Shown here one piece after another: positions 35,104 through 44,146 of a stretch of 49,426 nucleotides of DNA. The translations under genes were made by a program, and so were the position numbers. Position 1 is the stretch's first letter; each line of letters starts with the position of its first letter. A model generated the notes under the pieces. That model was not told where the DNA came from, searched no databases, and worked only from the letters and a program-made list of their open reading frames with translations. The DNA is taken from contig CABVSA010000023.1 in assembly GCA_902500805.1 (NCBI GenBank), positions 1 to 49,426 of the forward strand, given 5' to 3'. Source of the stretch: an uncultured Nitrospira sp. (GTDB lineage Bacteria; Nitrospirota; Nitrospiria; Nitrospirales; Nitrospiraceae).

Positions 35104-35183
35104 GAACGACCGATAAGAATGATACAATCCTCCATTCGGTGATGATGGAAGATCCTGCCGTCAGCTCTGGTCTTCCTTCGCGC

Positions 35184-35813
35184 TTAAAAGAACATCTTTC
35201 CGCCAAATAAGAACCCAAATGAAGAGGCGTTCCAATCGTTGTTCCGGCCACCGGTGCCGGTGGTATGCCCATCGTTCCGCTTATAGGCCCATTCCATGTT
35301 AAGGGCAAACCGTTCATTGAGTTGGTAATCAGTGCCCCACCCCAATCGCCAGGCGAAGGTATTACTTGGGCTAATCCGAACTGCGGTCTCCTCGCCAAAG
35401 CTGTTCACGTTGACGCCGAAGCTCATATTTACATAGGGGCTAAGCGGACCTGATCTTGCTGGGCGAATTTCGATGGTCGGTAGAACCGAAACAGTATCCT
35501 GGTGCCCAAGGTCCACATCCGGCTGTTCCACGCTCACTCCATGGCGCTCCCACTCGAGCATCATGCCCACCAAGAACCAGGTATTGAGGCTGTACATCGC
35601 TTGGAAGTTCACCAGCGGACCAATTGAAGTAGACGTGCCTTCCGACAGCTGTTGAGTCAGTGGTGCGAATCCGGCACGAAAGCCGAGTACCACCCTGCCG
35701 GCCTCAATTCCTCCAAACTCTTGCGCAGAAGCTGTCGTAGAAAAGGGAAACAGTGAGAACAAGACAATGAACAGCACGGCGGCCACGAGCTCCTTGACCC
35801 AAGGCCCACGCAT
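35184..35813 (-). CDS. outer-membrane beta-barrel protein
   Basis: 209 residues from ATG 35813 (GGAGGTG upstream). A signal peptide (VAAVLFIVLFSLFPFSTTASA) is followed by a small barrel with alternating strands (GRVVLGFRAGFAPL, YVNMSFGVNVNSFGE, FALNMEWAYKRNDG) and a terminal Phe (FLFGGKMFF) needed for BAM insertion. OmpW/OmpX-size porin-like protein; ligand unknown. Confidence 0.85.
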   Translation of the reverse strand: MRGPWVKELVAAVLFIVLFSLFPFSTTASAQEFGGIEAGRVVLGFRAGFAPLTQQLSEGTSTSIGPLVNFQAMYSLNTWFLVGMMLEWERHGVSVEQPDVDLGHQDTVSVLPTIEIRPARSGPLSPYVNMSFGVNVNSFGEETAVRISPSNTFAWRLGWGTDYQLNERFALNMEWAYKRNDGHTTGTGGRNNDWNASSFGFLFGGKMFF

Positions 35814-35984
35814 ACCACACCTCCGTTCCTCTAGTGAAAGGAAATCCTTGGAGTTGTCCAGCCAAGAAGGCCCGTCACGACTGACGTTGATAACACGGTC
35901 GATACGACGACCACTCAAGGCCTTGGGCAAATCGGCGTACCATTCATTGATGATGGTAGTACTTCATGGAGATTAACACGGTGG

Positions 35985-36815
35985 CTAATGCGAGTGAACG
36001 ACTCCTGTGTGTGTTGCTCGTTTAGGGGAGAAGAGAACCGCCGCAAAGAATATGGCGGTCGCCAACAGCACAATCGCCGGCCCTGAGGGAACGTCCCAGA
36101 TGGCGGAAATCAAGACTCCTACGACCGAGGTTGTGATTCCGAAGCATGCAGAATACAACGTCAAGGTTCTCAGGCTATGTGTGAGTTGATAGGCTGTCGA
36201 AGCCGGAATCAGAATCATGGCAAAGACAAGAATGGCCCCCACTGTCTTGAGCGAGACAACAACGGTGAGTGCAACGAGAGTCAGCAACAGAAAAAACATC
36301 TGCCGAGCTGGAACGCCGGAAGCTTCGGCCATTTCCTGATCGAACGCAATGAAATAGAGTTCTTTGGCAAACAGGAGCAGCAAGCTCAACACCAGTACGC
36401 TCAACGCACCGATGATACGCAGCTCTTCAGGCGTGACGGAGAGCACGCTGCCGAAGAGATAGCCGTAGACCTCTGCATTGTAGCTCTTCATCAGTCCGAT
36501 AAAGAGGATGCCCAGTGCCATGGTCGTCGTGTACAGAATGCCGATGGAGACATCCAGTTTCATCCTGCCGCGCTCTTCAACCCAGCCGGTGATCCAGACG
36601 GTCGCCAAGCCAAAGACAATCGCTAGGAGCAGTGGTGGCCAGCCCATCAGGTAGCCAAGCGCTACCCCCGCAAATGCGGCATGGGACGTTCCCGCACCCA
36701 CGAAGGCGAGTCCCCGTAGGACCACAAACACACCGATGATCGAACAGAGTCCTCCGACCATCGCCGCGGCGAGGAGGGAGCGTTGCATGAAGTCATAGGC
36801 CAGAAGATCAAGCAT
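35985..36815 (-). CDS. zinc/manganese ABC transporter permease (ZnuB-like)
   Basis: 276 residues, eight or nine membrane helices. Family blocks: MQRSLLAAAMVGGLCSIIGV, GTSHAAFAGVALGYLMGWPP and LKTVGAILVFAMILIPASTA. The C-terminus ends THTGVVHSH, a short His tail. It forms the channel of a metal importer with the ATPase and binding protein upstream. Order in transcription is binding protein, ATPase, permease. Confidence 0.94.
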   Translation of the reverse strand: MLDLLAYDFMQRSLLAAAMVGGLCSIIGVFVVLRGLAFVGAGTSHAAFAGVALGYLMGWPPLLLAIVFGLATVWITGWVEERGRMKLDVSIGILYTTTMALGILFIGLMKSYNAEVYGYLFGSVLSVTPEELRIIGALSVLVLSLLLLFAKELYFIAFDQEMAEASGVPARQMFFLLLTLVALTVVVSLKTVGAILVFAMILIPASTAYQLTHSLRTLTLYSACFGITTSVVGVLISAIWDVPSGPAIVLLATAIFFAAVLFSPKRATHTGVVHSH

Positions 36816-36830
36816 GATGAGTCGGTAGTA

Positions 36831-37649
36831 TTAGTGATGATGGTGGTAGTCTTCGACGATGACGAGGTCTTTTTCAGTAATCACAAGCTCTTTCCCATAG
36901 ACTTGGTGAAGGATCTCCGGTTTGAGGACATCGGCTGGGGGGCCGGCGGCGTAGAGCCTGGTTTTGAGGAGTACGAGTCGATCCACTCTCGACCGGATCA
37001 TATTAATATCATGCGTGATGAGCAACACGGTCAGCTTGAGTTCGTCATGAAGATGCTGAACGAGCTCAATGACGTTGTGCTGCATGGTGATATCCAATCC
37101 GGTGGTGGGCTCATCAAGGATGAGCACTTTGGGTTGCTGTGCCAATGCCCTCGCGATAAAGACTCGCTGCTGCTGCCCGCCGGATAGATGTCCAAGCGCC
37201 GTATCTTTATGAGATGCCATGTCAACTTGCGCAAGGGCGTCCATCGCGATCTGACGATCCTTCTTCCCAGGTCTCTTCAGCAGTCCAAGGGCACCATAGC
37301 GCCCCATCATGACCGTCTCAAGCACGGTCACAGGAAAATTGCGATCAACCACTCCCTTTTGTGGAAGGTACCCGATCTGGGCCCGGTGGTGGCAGCGGAG
37401 TTCGCTACAGGCACAATCGAAGATATGCAGGTGGCCTTCCACCGGCGGAAGCAATCCTAAGACGGCGCGGCAAAGTGTTGTTTTGCCTGATCCGTTTGGA
37501 CCGATCACGCCAACAAACTCGCCGTCGTAAATGGGCAGAGAAATATCCTTGAGCGCAATCAGCCCAGGAAAACCGAAGGACGCATGATCAAAACGGATAA
37601 TCGGACTGCGACCGGTAGACACGGATCCCTCTGTTCCATCCGAAGACAT
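36831..37649 (-). CDS. zinc/manganese ABC transporter ATP-binding protein (ZnuC-like)
   Basis: 272 residues from ATG 37649 (AGGAAA upstream); the frame to 37694 would overlap the binding-protein gene. Walker A GPNGSGKTTL, signature LSGGQQQRVFIARAL, Walker B VLILDEPTTGLD and the H-loop THD. The protein ends in HHHH, matching a His-rich tail on the permease. Powers metal import with the neighbouring genes. Confidence 0.95.
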   Translation of the reverse strand: MSSDGTEGSVSTGRSPIIRFDHASFGFPGLIALKDISLPIYDGEFVGVIGPNGSGKTTLCRAVLGLLPPVEGHLHIFDCACSELRCHHRAQIGYLPQKGVVDRNFPVTVLETVMMGRYGALGLLKRPGKKDRQIAMDALAQVDMASHKDTALGHLSGGQQQRVFIARALAQQPKVLILDEPTTGLDITMQHNVIELVQHLHDELKLTVLLITHDINMIRSRVDRLVLLKTRLYAAGPPADVLKPEILHQVYGKELVITEKDLVIVEDYHHHH

Positions 37650-37671
37650 GAATGGATTTCCTGAGCGGCTG

Positions 37672-38631
37672 CTAGGTGGACTCCAACGCGCCAACTAATT
37701 GGAGCACATTGTAACGAAGCATGTCGAGGTAACTGTCAGTTCCAGGAATTCCACCCGGCATCGTGGTCAGCACAACAACACGAGCTTTAGTGTCTCGTGA
37801 CAGCAGTTCCGGAAGCCGTTGGCTCAGCTGAATTTCTGAGGCGATGACCCGAATATGATGGCTGTTAATCTTCGTAATCAACTGCTGAAGATGTAGGGCG
37901 GAGGGTTCTGTGCCGGACTGGGTATGGATCGTGTCGACGATCTGAAAGCTAAATCGCTTGGCAAGGTAGGGCCAGGCCGGATGATGTGCGATGAAACGCC
38001 GATCCGGGAGGCGTTGAGTGCGCTTCATCAGTTCCTGTTGGACGTGCGTGAGGCGTTGCAGATAGGCGTCTTGGTTCGCTTGAAAATCGGGTGCATGAAC
38101 AGGATCAACCTCGATGAGGGCCCGGGTGATGTGGCCCAGCATGATGCTGACGTTCACGGGATCCAACCAAATATGTGGATTTCCTCCAGATTCGGCGCCA
38201 TGCGTGCCCGGATGGCTCTCTTCGTGGACCTCTCCATCGTCAGGAAGAAGCTCGACGCCCTGGGATGTTGTGATGACGCGTAATCTGGCACTTCCGGCAT
38301 TTTTCACCAACGAGGTGACCCAAACTTCAAGCCCAAGGCCGACCTCGAACAGGAGCTGAGCCTTGCGGACCGCGATCAAATCACTGGGTTTGGGGGAGTA
38401 GGTATGTTCGTTTTCATACCCACTCAGCAAAGACTTCACCTGTACAAACGGGCCACCGACCTGTTCGGTCAGGTCTTTTAAGACGGGAATAGTAACGACG
38501 ATAGGAATTGGGTCACGAGCGTTTACTGTTGGGATGAAGAAGGCAGACCATAGAGCAAGCGCGAGGAGAGCAAACCCAATACCCAGCATGCATTTGTAGG
38601 TGACACGAAACATCGGCGGCGACCGTATCAT
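37672..38631 (-). CDS. zinc/manganese ABC transporter substrate-binding protein (ZnuA-like)
   Basis: 319 residues with an N-terminal membrane or signal segment (GIGFALLALALWSAFFIP). Metal ligands of cluster A-I proteins are visible: His in NEHTYSPKPSDL, His in GGNPHIWLDPVN, His in FIAHHPAWPYL and the last Asp in PGTDSYLDML. A short His loop (HEESHPGTHG) sits where ZnuA has its zinc-sensing loop. ATG 38613 is an alternative start. Zn over Mn is likely but not certain. Confidence 0.92.
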   Translation of the reverse strand: MIRSPPMFRVTYKCMLGIGFALLALALWSAFFIPTVNARDPIPIVVTIPVLKDLTEQVGGPFVQVKSLLSGYENEHTYSPKPSDLIAVRKAQLLFEVGLGLEVWVTSLVKNAGSARLRVITTSQGVELLPDDGEVHEESHPGTHGAESGGNPHIWLDPVNVSIMLGHITRALIEVDPVHAPDFQANQDAYLQRLTHVQQELMKRTQRLPDRRFIAHHPAWPYLAKRFSFQIVDTIHTQSGTEPSALHLQQLITKINSHHIRVIASEIQLSQRLPELLSRDTKARVVVLTTMPGGIPGTDSYLDMLRYNVLQLVGALEST

Positions 38632-38875
38632 CCAGGTTTTCGCTCTGTCAACGCCATCTTAAGCGCGTCCATCAAGCAGGGCACAGTCCGTGTCGGGATA
38701 AGGCGGCAACTTGATCATATGGTCGAGAGCCGAGCAAATCCAGAACCACACTCATGGGTTTTTGCAATCTCTTGATTGGCCCTGGCCATTCGTCTCCTTG
38801 ACCATCTCCGTGAGTTCGATTAGCGTAGCGGACACAGCCCATGAGACGTGGTATGGTCAGGAAAGGATGTCGCGC

Positions 38876-40066
38876 ATGAAGGTCGTTGGGCTCATGTCGG
38901 GAACGTCTGCCGATGGCGTTGATGCCGCATTAGTGTCAATTGTTCGGAAAGCAACTCGACTTGAGGTGGAGATGCGAGCATTCTATTCGCTTCCCTATCC
39001 ACGCTCGCTCCAACAGCGACTTCTCTCCGCATCGGTATCAGGGACGGTCGCCGATCTGTGCCATCTGAATGCGCTTTTGGGGGAATGGTTCGCTGATGCC
39101 GCACTGGGAGCGATTCGAGCCGCTCAGTTAACAACAGAAGAGGTTGATCTTATTGGGTCTCATGGGCAGACTGTGCACCATCTGCCGAATGGGATTAAGG
39201 ATACGCGGGTTGGGGCGATCCGGTCTACCCTCCAAATTGGCGAGCCAGCTGTGATTGCTGAAAGGACTGGAATTACAACTGTCGCCAATTTTCGCCCCCG
39301 CGATATTGCTGCCGGAGGACAGGGAGCGCCGCTGACGCCGGGCATCCATGCCTTGCTGTTTCAACATCACCGCCGGGGGCGACTCATTGTCAACCTTGGG
39401 GGGATCAGCAATGTCACCTACCTGCCGCGTGGAGCCGGAGGGGACGGGTTGATGGCGTTTGACACGGGTCCGGCCAATATGGTTCTGGATGGCATTATGT
39501 TCCGGAGCACGAATGGCCGTTTCACCATGGACCGCGATGGACGCCTCGCGGCCAAGGGGCGGGTCGATTCACGATTGTTGGCCAAACTGTTGGCCTATCC
39601 CTTTCTCTCTCAGGCGCCTCCCAAATCAACCGGTCGGGAAATGTTTGGGGAGGCCATGCAGACGGAGTTACTCAGCTGGCCGCAGGCGCGCAAACTATCG
39701 GTCGAGGATCTGTTGGCCACCTGTGCACGATGGACTGCTGAGGCCGTTGGCACGGCACGGCGCTGGGTCAAGGGTGGAATCGACGAAGTGATCGTCGGCG
39801 GCGGGGGAGTGAAAAACCGGGCAATTATGGAACATCTAAAGGCTGTGTTCGCTCCGGTTCCGGTCACCACCGTTGAGGCGCACGGCTGGGATAGTAAGGC
39901 GCTGGAGTCGGTGGCCTTCGCGATTTTGGCCTATCAAACGGTGATGGAGCAGTGCGGGAACGTTCCAGCGGTGACAGGCGCAGCGTCTCCCAGGCTGTTA
40001 GGGTGTATTGTTCCAAGTGGGCCGGGATGGTATGAGCGATTACATCCAGGTCGACGGAGAAAGTAA
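38876..40066 (+). CDS. anmK: anhydro-N-acetylmuramic acid kinase
   Basis: 396 residues from ATG 38876 (AAAGGA upstream; ATG 38867 and a longer frame to 38711 are alternatives). The conserved start KVVGLMSGTSADGVDAALV, IGSHGQTVHH, NLGGISNVTYLP, DTGPANMVLDG and EVIVGGGGVKNRAIM identify AnmK. It phosphorylates anhydroMurNAc to MurNAc-6-phosphate in cell-wall recycling. Followed after 6 bases by DUF2726. Confidence 0.96.
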   Translation: MKVVGLMSGTSADGVDAALVSIVRKATRLEVEMRAFYSLPYPRSLQQRLLSASVSGTVADLCHLNALLGEWFADAALGAIRAAQLTTEEVDLIGSHGQTVHHLPNGIKDTRVGAIRSTLQIGEPAVIAERTGITTVANFRPRDIAAGGQGAPLTPGIHALLFQHHRRGRLIVNLGGISNVTYLPRGAGGDGLMAFDTGPANMVLDGIMFRSTNGRFTMDRDGRLAAKGRVDSRLLAKLLAYPFLSQAPPKSTGREMFGEAMQTELLSWPQARKLSVEDLLATCARWTAEAVGTARRWVKGGIDEVIVGGGGVKNRAIMEHLKAVFAPVPVTTVEAHGWDSKALESVAFAILAYQTVMEQCGNVPAVTGAASPRLLGCIVPSGPGWYERLHPGRRRK

Positions 40067-40072
40067 ACGACG

Positions 40073-40582
40073 ATGAAGCTTCTACTGCTTGTGACGGTTC
40101 TCACCTTGATCATCTTCGGTATCTGGTGGTACCGAAGGCGAGCGCACCGAAGCAAGAAAGAGGTGTCGCGCAGTATGATGCCTTCTGATGTCACCCTCAG
40201 CCCGACTCCGCTCTTGGCTGAAGACGAGGTAGCGCTCTATAACCTCCTGCGAATGGTTGTCCAAGAACGCTATCTTGTCTTTGCCAAGGTGCCGCTCGGC
40301 TCATTTCTTACGGTTGATGCGGGGGGAAAAGAACGGGTCCAGGTCCTCCGTCATCTTGCCCTGAAGCGGGTTGACTTTGCGTTGGTGCACCCAGGGTCAC
40401 GTCAAGTTGAGCAGGTGGTGCAGATTGAACCTCAATCCCATGAACTTCATCAGGTGGAATCACAACAAATCATCGAGTCCTTGCTTGATACGGCAGGGAT
40501 CAAACTGAGGAAGCTTCAGGCCAAGAGGACGTACCCTCTCGCACATCTCGCCACTCGATTGGAACTTACTGCAGAGGATTAA
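40073..40582 (+). CDS. membrane-anchored DUF2726 protein
   Basis: 169 residues. One N-terminal TM helix (LLLLVTVLTLIIFGIWWY) and basic stop-transfer, then a DUF2726 domain from about residue 50 (LLAEDEVALYNLLRMVVQER, LVFAKVPLGSFL, RVDFALVHPGS). DUF2726 resembles restriction-endonuclease-like folds and is often fused to topoisomerase zinc fingers, but activity is unknown. Six bases after anmK, so cotranscribed. Confidence 0.85.
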   Translation: MKLLLLVTVLTLIIFGIWWYRRRAHRSKKEVSRSMMPSDVTLSPTPLLAEDEVALYNLLRMVVQERYLVFAKVPLGSFLTVDAGGKERVQVLRHLALKRVDFALVHPGSRQVEQVVQIEPQSHELHQVESQQIIESLLDTAGIKLRKLQAKRTYPLAHLATRLELTAED

Positions 40583-40703
40583 GATCTGTATCAATCGAGT
40601 TGTCCAACGAGGCGGGTGTTGCAATGGCAATGATGGTGGGGAGGAATCTTCGCCGGGATCTTTTGCCTTGCTCGCGCTGCGGGTGCCTCTTCCGTCGGAA
40701 CCG

Positions 40704-41225
40704 TCAATCGTTTGATCGCTCAGATTGGAGCTGCGGCGACGATGTGGAGGGCTCTTCGCTGGGGGACAGCGCTTCGACCGCCTTGCGCGCAACTTCTGCT
40801 TCGGGACTTTCCGGATATTGATCGATAACGCGATCGAACATCAGACGGGCATTCTCTTGATCTCTCAGTTTGATATAGGTCTGGCCCAGCTTGAGAGTCG
40901 AGGCGGCCAACTTTGGACTGAGCGGGTAATTGGACACGACGTCGTAGAAGGACTGTAAGGCGTCTCGATATCGCCGAGTACGAAACTGGCATTCTCCAAT
41001 CCAGTACTGTGCGTTGGCTGCCAGTGCGGATTGACCGTGGAGCTCAATGAAAAGGCGAAAACCGGCCATTGCCGCTTCGTAGTCGCGGTGTTTGAATTCC
41101 TCCATGATGCGATCATAGAGATGACGGGGTGCATCCTGACGCTGCGCAGGGGCGGCAAATGGTTGACCTGCAGAGAAAACAATATAAAGCAGCAGGAGGA
41201 TTCCAACACCTTGTCTTGCAGCCAT
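40704..41225 (-). CDS. exported TPR protein, CpoB/YbgF C-terminal type
   Basis: 173 residues. A signal peptide (GVGILLLLYIVFSAGQPFAA) is followed by three TPR units: LYDRIMEEFKHRDYEAAMAG, AANAQYWIGECQFRTRRYRD and STLKLGQTYIKLRDQENARL, ending with a variable Ser/Glu tail. This is the TPR half of CpoB/YbgF, which coordinates peptidoglycan synthesis with Tol-Pal; the N-terminal coiled coil of classic CpoB is missing and no tol genes are adjacent. It has its own sigma-54 promoter. Confidence 0.85.
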   Translation of the reverse strand: MAARQGVGILLLLYIVFSAGQPFAAPAQRQDAPRHLYDRIMEEFKHRDYEAAMAGFRLFIELHGQSALAANAQYWIGECQFRTRRYRDALQSFYDVVSNYPLSPKLAASTLKLGQTYIKLRDQENARLMFDRVIDQYPESPEAEVARKAVEALSPSEEPSTSSPQLQSERSND

Positions 41226-41268
41226 ATCGGGCCTCCATCAGTTCAATCAAAGTCGAGTGGCCTATAAC

Positions 41269-41284
41269 GCAATCGGTGTGCCAA
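41269..41284 (-). promoter_or_regulatory. sigma-54 (-24/-12) promoter of the TPR gene
   Basis: Minus strand: TTGGCAC (41284-41278), ACCGA, TTGC (41272-41269). Exact consensus and spacing. The start would be near 41258, giving a leader of about 33 bases with GGAGG before the ATG at 41225. Confidence 0.82.
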
Positions 41285-41668
41285 GCAAAGTGAAAGGCAG
41301 GAGAGGGAAGCGCTGAAATAACAGGGGCTTGTGAGCCGGCGCCGCAGGGAACAATGAGGCCATTGCCGGCAACGTGTTATGCAGGACACAGAATTGTACA
41401 AGATGGTAAGCCTACCCGAATCACAACAACGTAATCACCAGGGCGCAGTTGGGAGAGAGTTTTCTCGCCGGGAGTGCACCATGCTGAACGGTATCTGATC
41501 GCGTGCTGGTCCAAAAAAGCTAATCCTGATGTTGATCAATAGATAACCCTTTTGTAGCGCTCCCGATTGATTTTAACCCCTGTGACGCCCTCCTCGGTCG
41601 CTCACCTCTTCTCATCTGTGATTTAGCGACCTTGAATGACTGGGAGCAAGTCACACACGGCGACCCCA
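41285..41668. other. non-coding spacer between the TPR gene and the diguanylate cyclase gene
   Basis: No gene supported. It should contain the enhancer for the sigma-54 promoter, but no clear palindrome was identified by eye. Confidence 0.35.
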
Positions 41669-42592
41669 TCAATGTTGACATGTCGAGGATGGTGAATCGT
41701 TAGGAATGTGAAACTGAAACGAGTTACCGCCTTGCTGTTTCGCGCGGTACATTGCGGCATCCGCGTGTGTGAGTAGTTCATCGATATCATGGTCGTCGGT
41801 CGGATAGATGGTGATGCCGATACTGACACTGATCACGGCCTGGTGTTCTCCCAGGATGAACGGTTCGGAGAGGGATGTGGTGATTCGCTGAGCCACCAAT
41901 GAGATATCTTCCTCGCACATCAACCCTTCCAGGATGATGGTAAACTCATCTCCTCCCATGCGCGCGACCGTGTCCACTTCACGGACACATTCATGGAGTC
42001 GTTCGGCCACAACTTTCAGCAGTTGATCACCGACACTGTGGCCGAGCGTATCGTTCACCGGTTTGAATCGATCTAGGTCAAGCAGCATTAGTCCGATCGG
42101 CTGCTGGAGGCGCTTACTGCGTGCCATGGCTTGCACGAGTCGGTCGCGGAACAAGCTGCGGTTCACGAGTCCGGTCAGCTGATCGTACTGGGCAAGGTAC
42201 GTGAGTCGTGCTTCCGCACGTTTTCGTTCGATGGCGTAATGGATTGAGCGGGCCAAGAGTTCCGACGGACCTTCTCCCTTCACGAGATAATCCTGTGCTC
42301 CGTTTTGGACCGCTTGCAAGGCCAGCGTTTGATCGTTGAGCCCGCTGAGGACAATCAGTGCAATGGTCGGATTCGCCGCGTGAATCTGCCGAACCGTTGA
42401 GAGCCCGGACCCATCCGGGAGCGAAAGGTCCAAGAGCACAGCATCAAATCGAGCTCGAGCGAGATAGCGGAAGGCCTCACTCAGGCGTGTCACATGGGTG
42501 ATATTGAATTCTTCCAGGTGCCACTCTGCAAGGATATCCTGCGTCAGACGAGCATCAACATCATTGTCTTCAACTAAGAGAATCTTGATCAT
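41669..42592 (-). CDS. response regulator diguanylate cyclase (REC-GGDEF)
   Basis: 307 residues. Receiver (1-120) with E8/D9 acidic pocket, phosphoacceptor D55 (DAVLLDLSLPDGSG) and K105, followed by a GGDEF domain (about 130-295). The active loop RMGGDEF (213-217 for GGDEF) is intact, and an inhibitory I-site RxxD (R204, D207) lies five residues before it, so feedback control by c-di-GMP is expected. Same two-domain plan as PleD/WspR-type enzymes. No kinase nearby. Confidence 0.95.
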   Translation of the reverse strand: MIKILLVEDNDVDARLTQDILAEWHLEEFNITHVTRLSEAFRYLARARFDAVLLDLSLPDGSGLSTVRQIHAANPTIALIVLSGLNDQTLALQAVQNGAQDYLVKGEGPSELLARSIHYAIERKRAEARLTYLAQYDQLTGLVNRSLFRDRLVQAMARSKRLQQPIGLMLLDLDRFKPVNDTLGHSVGDQLLKVVAERLHECVREVDTVARMGGDEFTIILEGLMCEEDISLVAQRITTSLSEPFILGEHQAVISVSIGITIYPTDDHDIDELLTHADAAMYRAKQQGGNSFQFHIPNDSPSSTCQH

Positions 42593-43025
42593 GCCCAGTC
42601 CGGGTGGCTCATCCGCTTACTGCCTACAACTTATTCTTCGGATATGTATCAAGTATAGCGTAAGGCTCTGATACAACAAGCAAATGGTTGAAGTGGTGAC
42701 AGCCAACACGGGCTTGGCGGGAGGCGAAATCTCAGGCCGACATGATTCTTAAAATAGAAGACCCGCCTCTGGCGCGGGGCTGGAACAAGAGAGAGCGTAG
42801 AGAAACAAGCACTCGCCATGATGATCAGGAGGTCGGGATGCCACAACATCAAGATAGTGAGCCAACGGCTAATGAGAGGTCGGGAGCTGATGGATTCGAG
42901 ACGACTGTGGGGGAGAGGAGAGATTGAGGTTAAGAGGTGCGTCGTGTCGAGAGCTGTACATCAACGTGAGCAGCGGTGGTAGGGACTGTGGATTAGAGAG
43001 AGGGGAGCAAGGCTTGGTCGCGTGA
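42593..43025. other. spacer with a weak terminator-like hairpin
   Basis: 433 bases with no supported gene (a 61-codon plus-strand frame at 42742 has no ribosome-binding site or family). CCCGC (42762-42766) and GCGGG (42774-42778) can pair; read on the minus strand this is followed by TTCTATTTT, a possible terminator for the lipoprotein gene upstream. Confidence 0.35.
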
Positions 43026-43424
43026 TCACGATCCACGAGAACCGATAGGCAGAGCGCCGGGGTATGTTCCGATTGGAGGTTGTTCCGGGCCAAATGCGGC
43101 TTCACAGGCATACCCTGGCTGAAAGGGCCAGAGGAGTGAACGGCCCACGTCATTCCCTCGGATGTGAATATATCGCAATGTCATACCCATGCGAGCCGCT
43201 TCGTCCTTCACCTTTTCAGTACAATCCTGTGCGGAGTAGCCACGGCGGGAAATCAGCAAGGGAGATCCGGAACCGCTGAGCACTGAGTATTCGCTGATGC
43301 ACCCGGTGAGGCCAAGGAGGAAACAGAGCAGGCCGCTGAGGTGTATAACCCCTGTTCTTGGAGCTATCGGGAAACGAGATCGGTTGTCTCTGAATGCCCT
43401 GCAAGAGGTCGAAGCACTGCTCAT
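43026..43424 (-). CDS. small putative lipoprotein
   Basis: About 132 residues from ATG 43424 (ATG 43439 also in frame). A hydrophobic stretch ending in a lipobox (SGLLCFLLGLTGC) suggests lipidation, but the preceding region is unusually long (about 30 residues), so the true start may differ. The mature part has C-E and C-T pairs (YSAQDCTEKVKDEAARMG, GYACEAAFGPEQPP). No family recognised. Confidence 0.5.
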   Translation of the reverse strand: MSSASTSCRAFRDNRSRFPIAPRTGVIHLSGLLCFLLGLTGCISEYSVLSGSGSPLLISRRGYSAQDCTEKVKDEAARMGMTLRYIHIRGNDVGRSLLWPFQPGYACEAAFGPEQPPIGTYPGALPIGSRGS

Positions 43425-43683
43425 GACTAACCATACCACGAAAACGGGGTCCCAAGCGACCAGATAGGCCCATCAAGCGTTAATCCAGTGGAATTGTTCT
43501 GCTTGTGAATATAGAGCTGTGGTGATGCGCGATACGAGGCTTAACCAGTCTCGTTCAGAAATATTACGAATCCGCATATTAGCGTGATTGCTCATCATGG
43601 CGATGAAAGAGAGAGCTACTCACCCTGCATGGCCATGGTGGCGTGAAAGGAAATGGCGTAGCGACTCGATAAGGGGCGATGGG

Positions 43684-43881
43684 CTAGACCGGCTTCTCCG
43701 CGACATACTCCATATACTTCCAGAACAGCTTCGCTTCCTCTTCGTTCAGCACTACCGGAGTATTATTTGCGGTGCCGGTCATAAACACCTTGACTGACAC
43801 GGTATCGTGCCAGGCTTGAACTTCACAATGAGAAACCAAGTCCAGGTTGATGGCGCGGTTTCCGATACGGACAAAATGCAT
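43684..43881 (-). CDS. small conserved hypothetical protein
   Basis: 65 residues, soluble, beta-rich then helical: HFVRIGNRAINLDLVSHCEV, VSVKVFMTG, NEEEAKLFWKYMEYV. GGGAG precedes the ATG at 43881, supporting a real gene. Shape is reminiscent of small proteins that describe a binding surface, but no function is known. Divergent from the ZorA-like gene (265 bases between). Confidence 0.65.
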   Translation of the reverse strand: MHFVRIGNRAINLDLVSHCEVQAWHDTVSVKVFMTGTANNTPVVLNEEEAKLFWKYMEYVAEKPV

Positions 43882-44146
43882 GGCTGATCTCCCATCACCA
43901 CACAGGCGACGGGATCATCATACACGAAGGTCTCTCTGTCTGGAAGTAACGGACCCTTCTCCTTCCCGATATTCAAACCGATGCCTAAGACTGGAAAAAC
44001 GTGCCGATCTGCTCGGCAGGAAGTGCCGACTGTATTATCAGGTCATGACGAGAATGCCCATTAAATCGTGGTCCTGTACTGGCACGAAAATTGAGCTGAG
44101 TAATCGCCTTATATCGGTAGTCCTTTTCTGAACAGGGGTGCGGCGG

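Noticed and set aside
38711..38875. 55-residue N-terminal extension of AnmK
   Set aside because: AnmK proteins start with the KVVGLMSGTS segment; the upstream codons have no conserved feature and a good start with AAAGGA exists at 38876.
42742..42927. 61-codon plus-strand ORF
   Set aside because: No ribosome-binding site and no family resemblance; composition looks like random GC-rich sequence.
44078..44094. Third sigma-54 promoter before the ZorA-like gene
   Set aside because: CTGGCACGAAAATTGA matches the -24 half, but the invariant GC of the -12 element is GA, so it is not counted.
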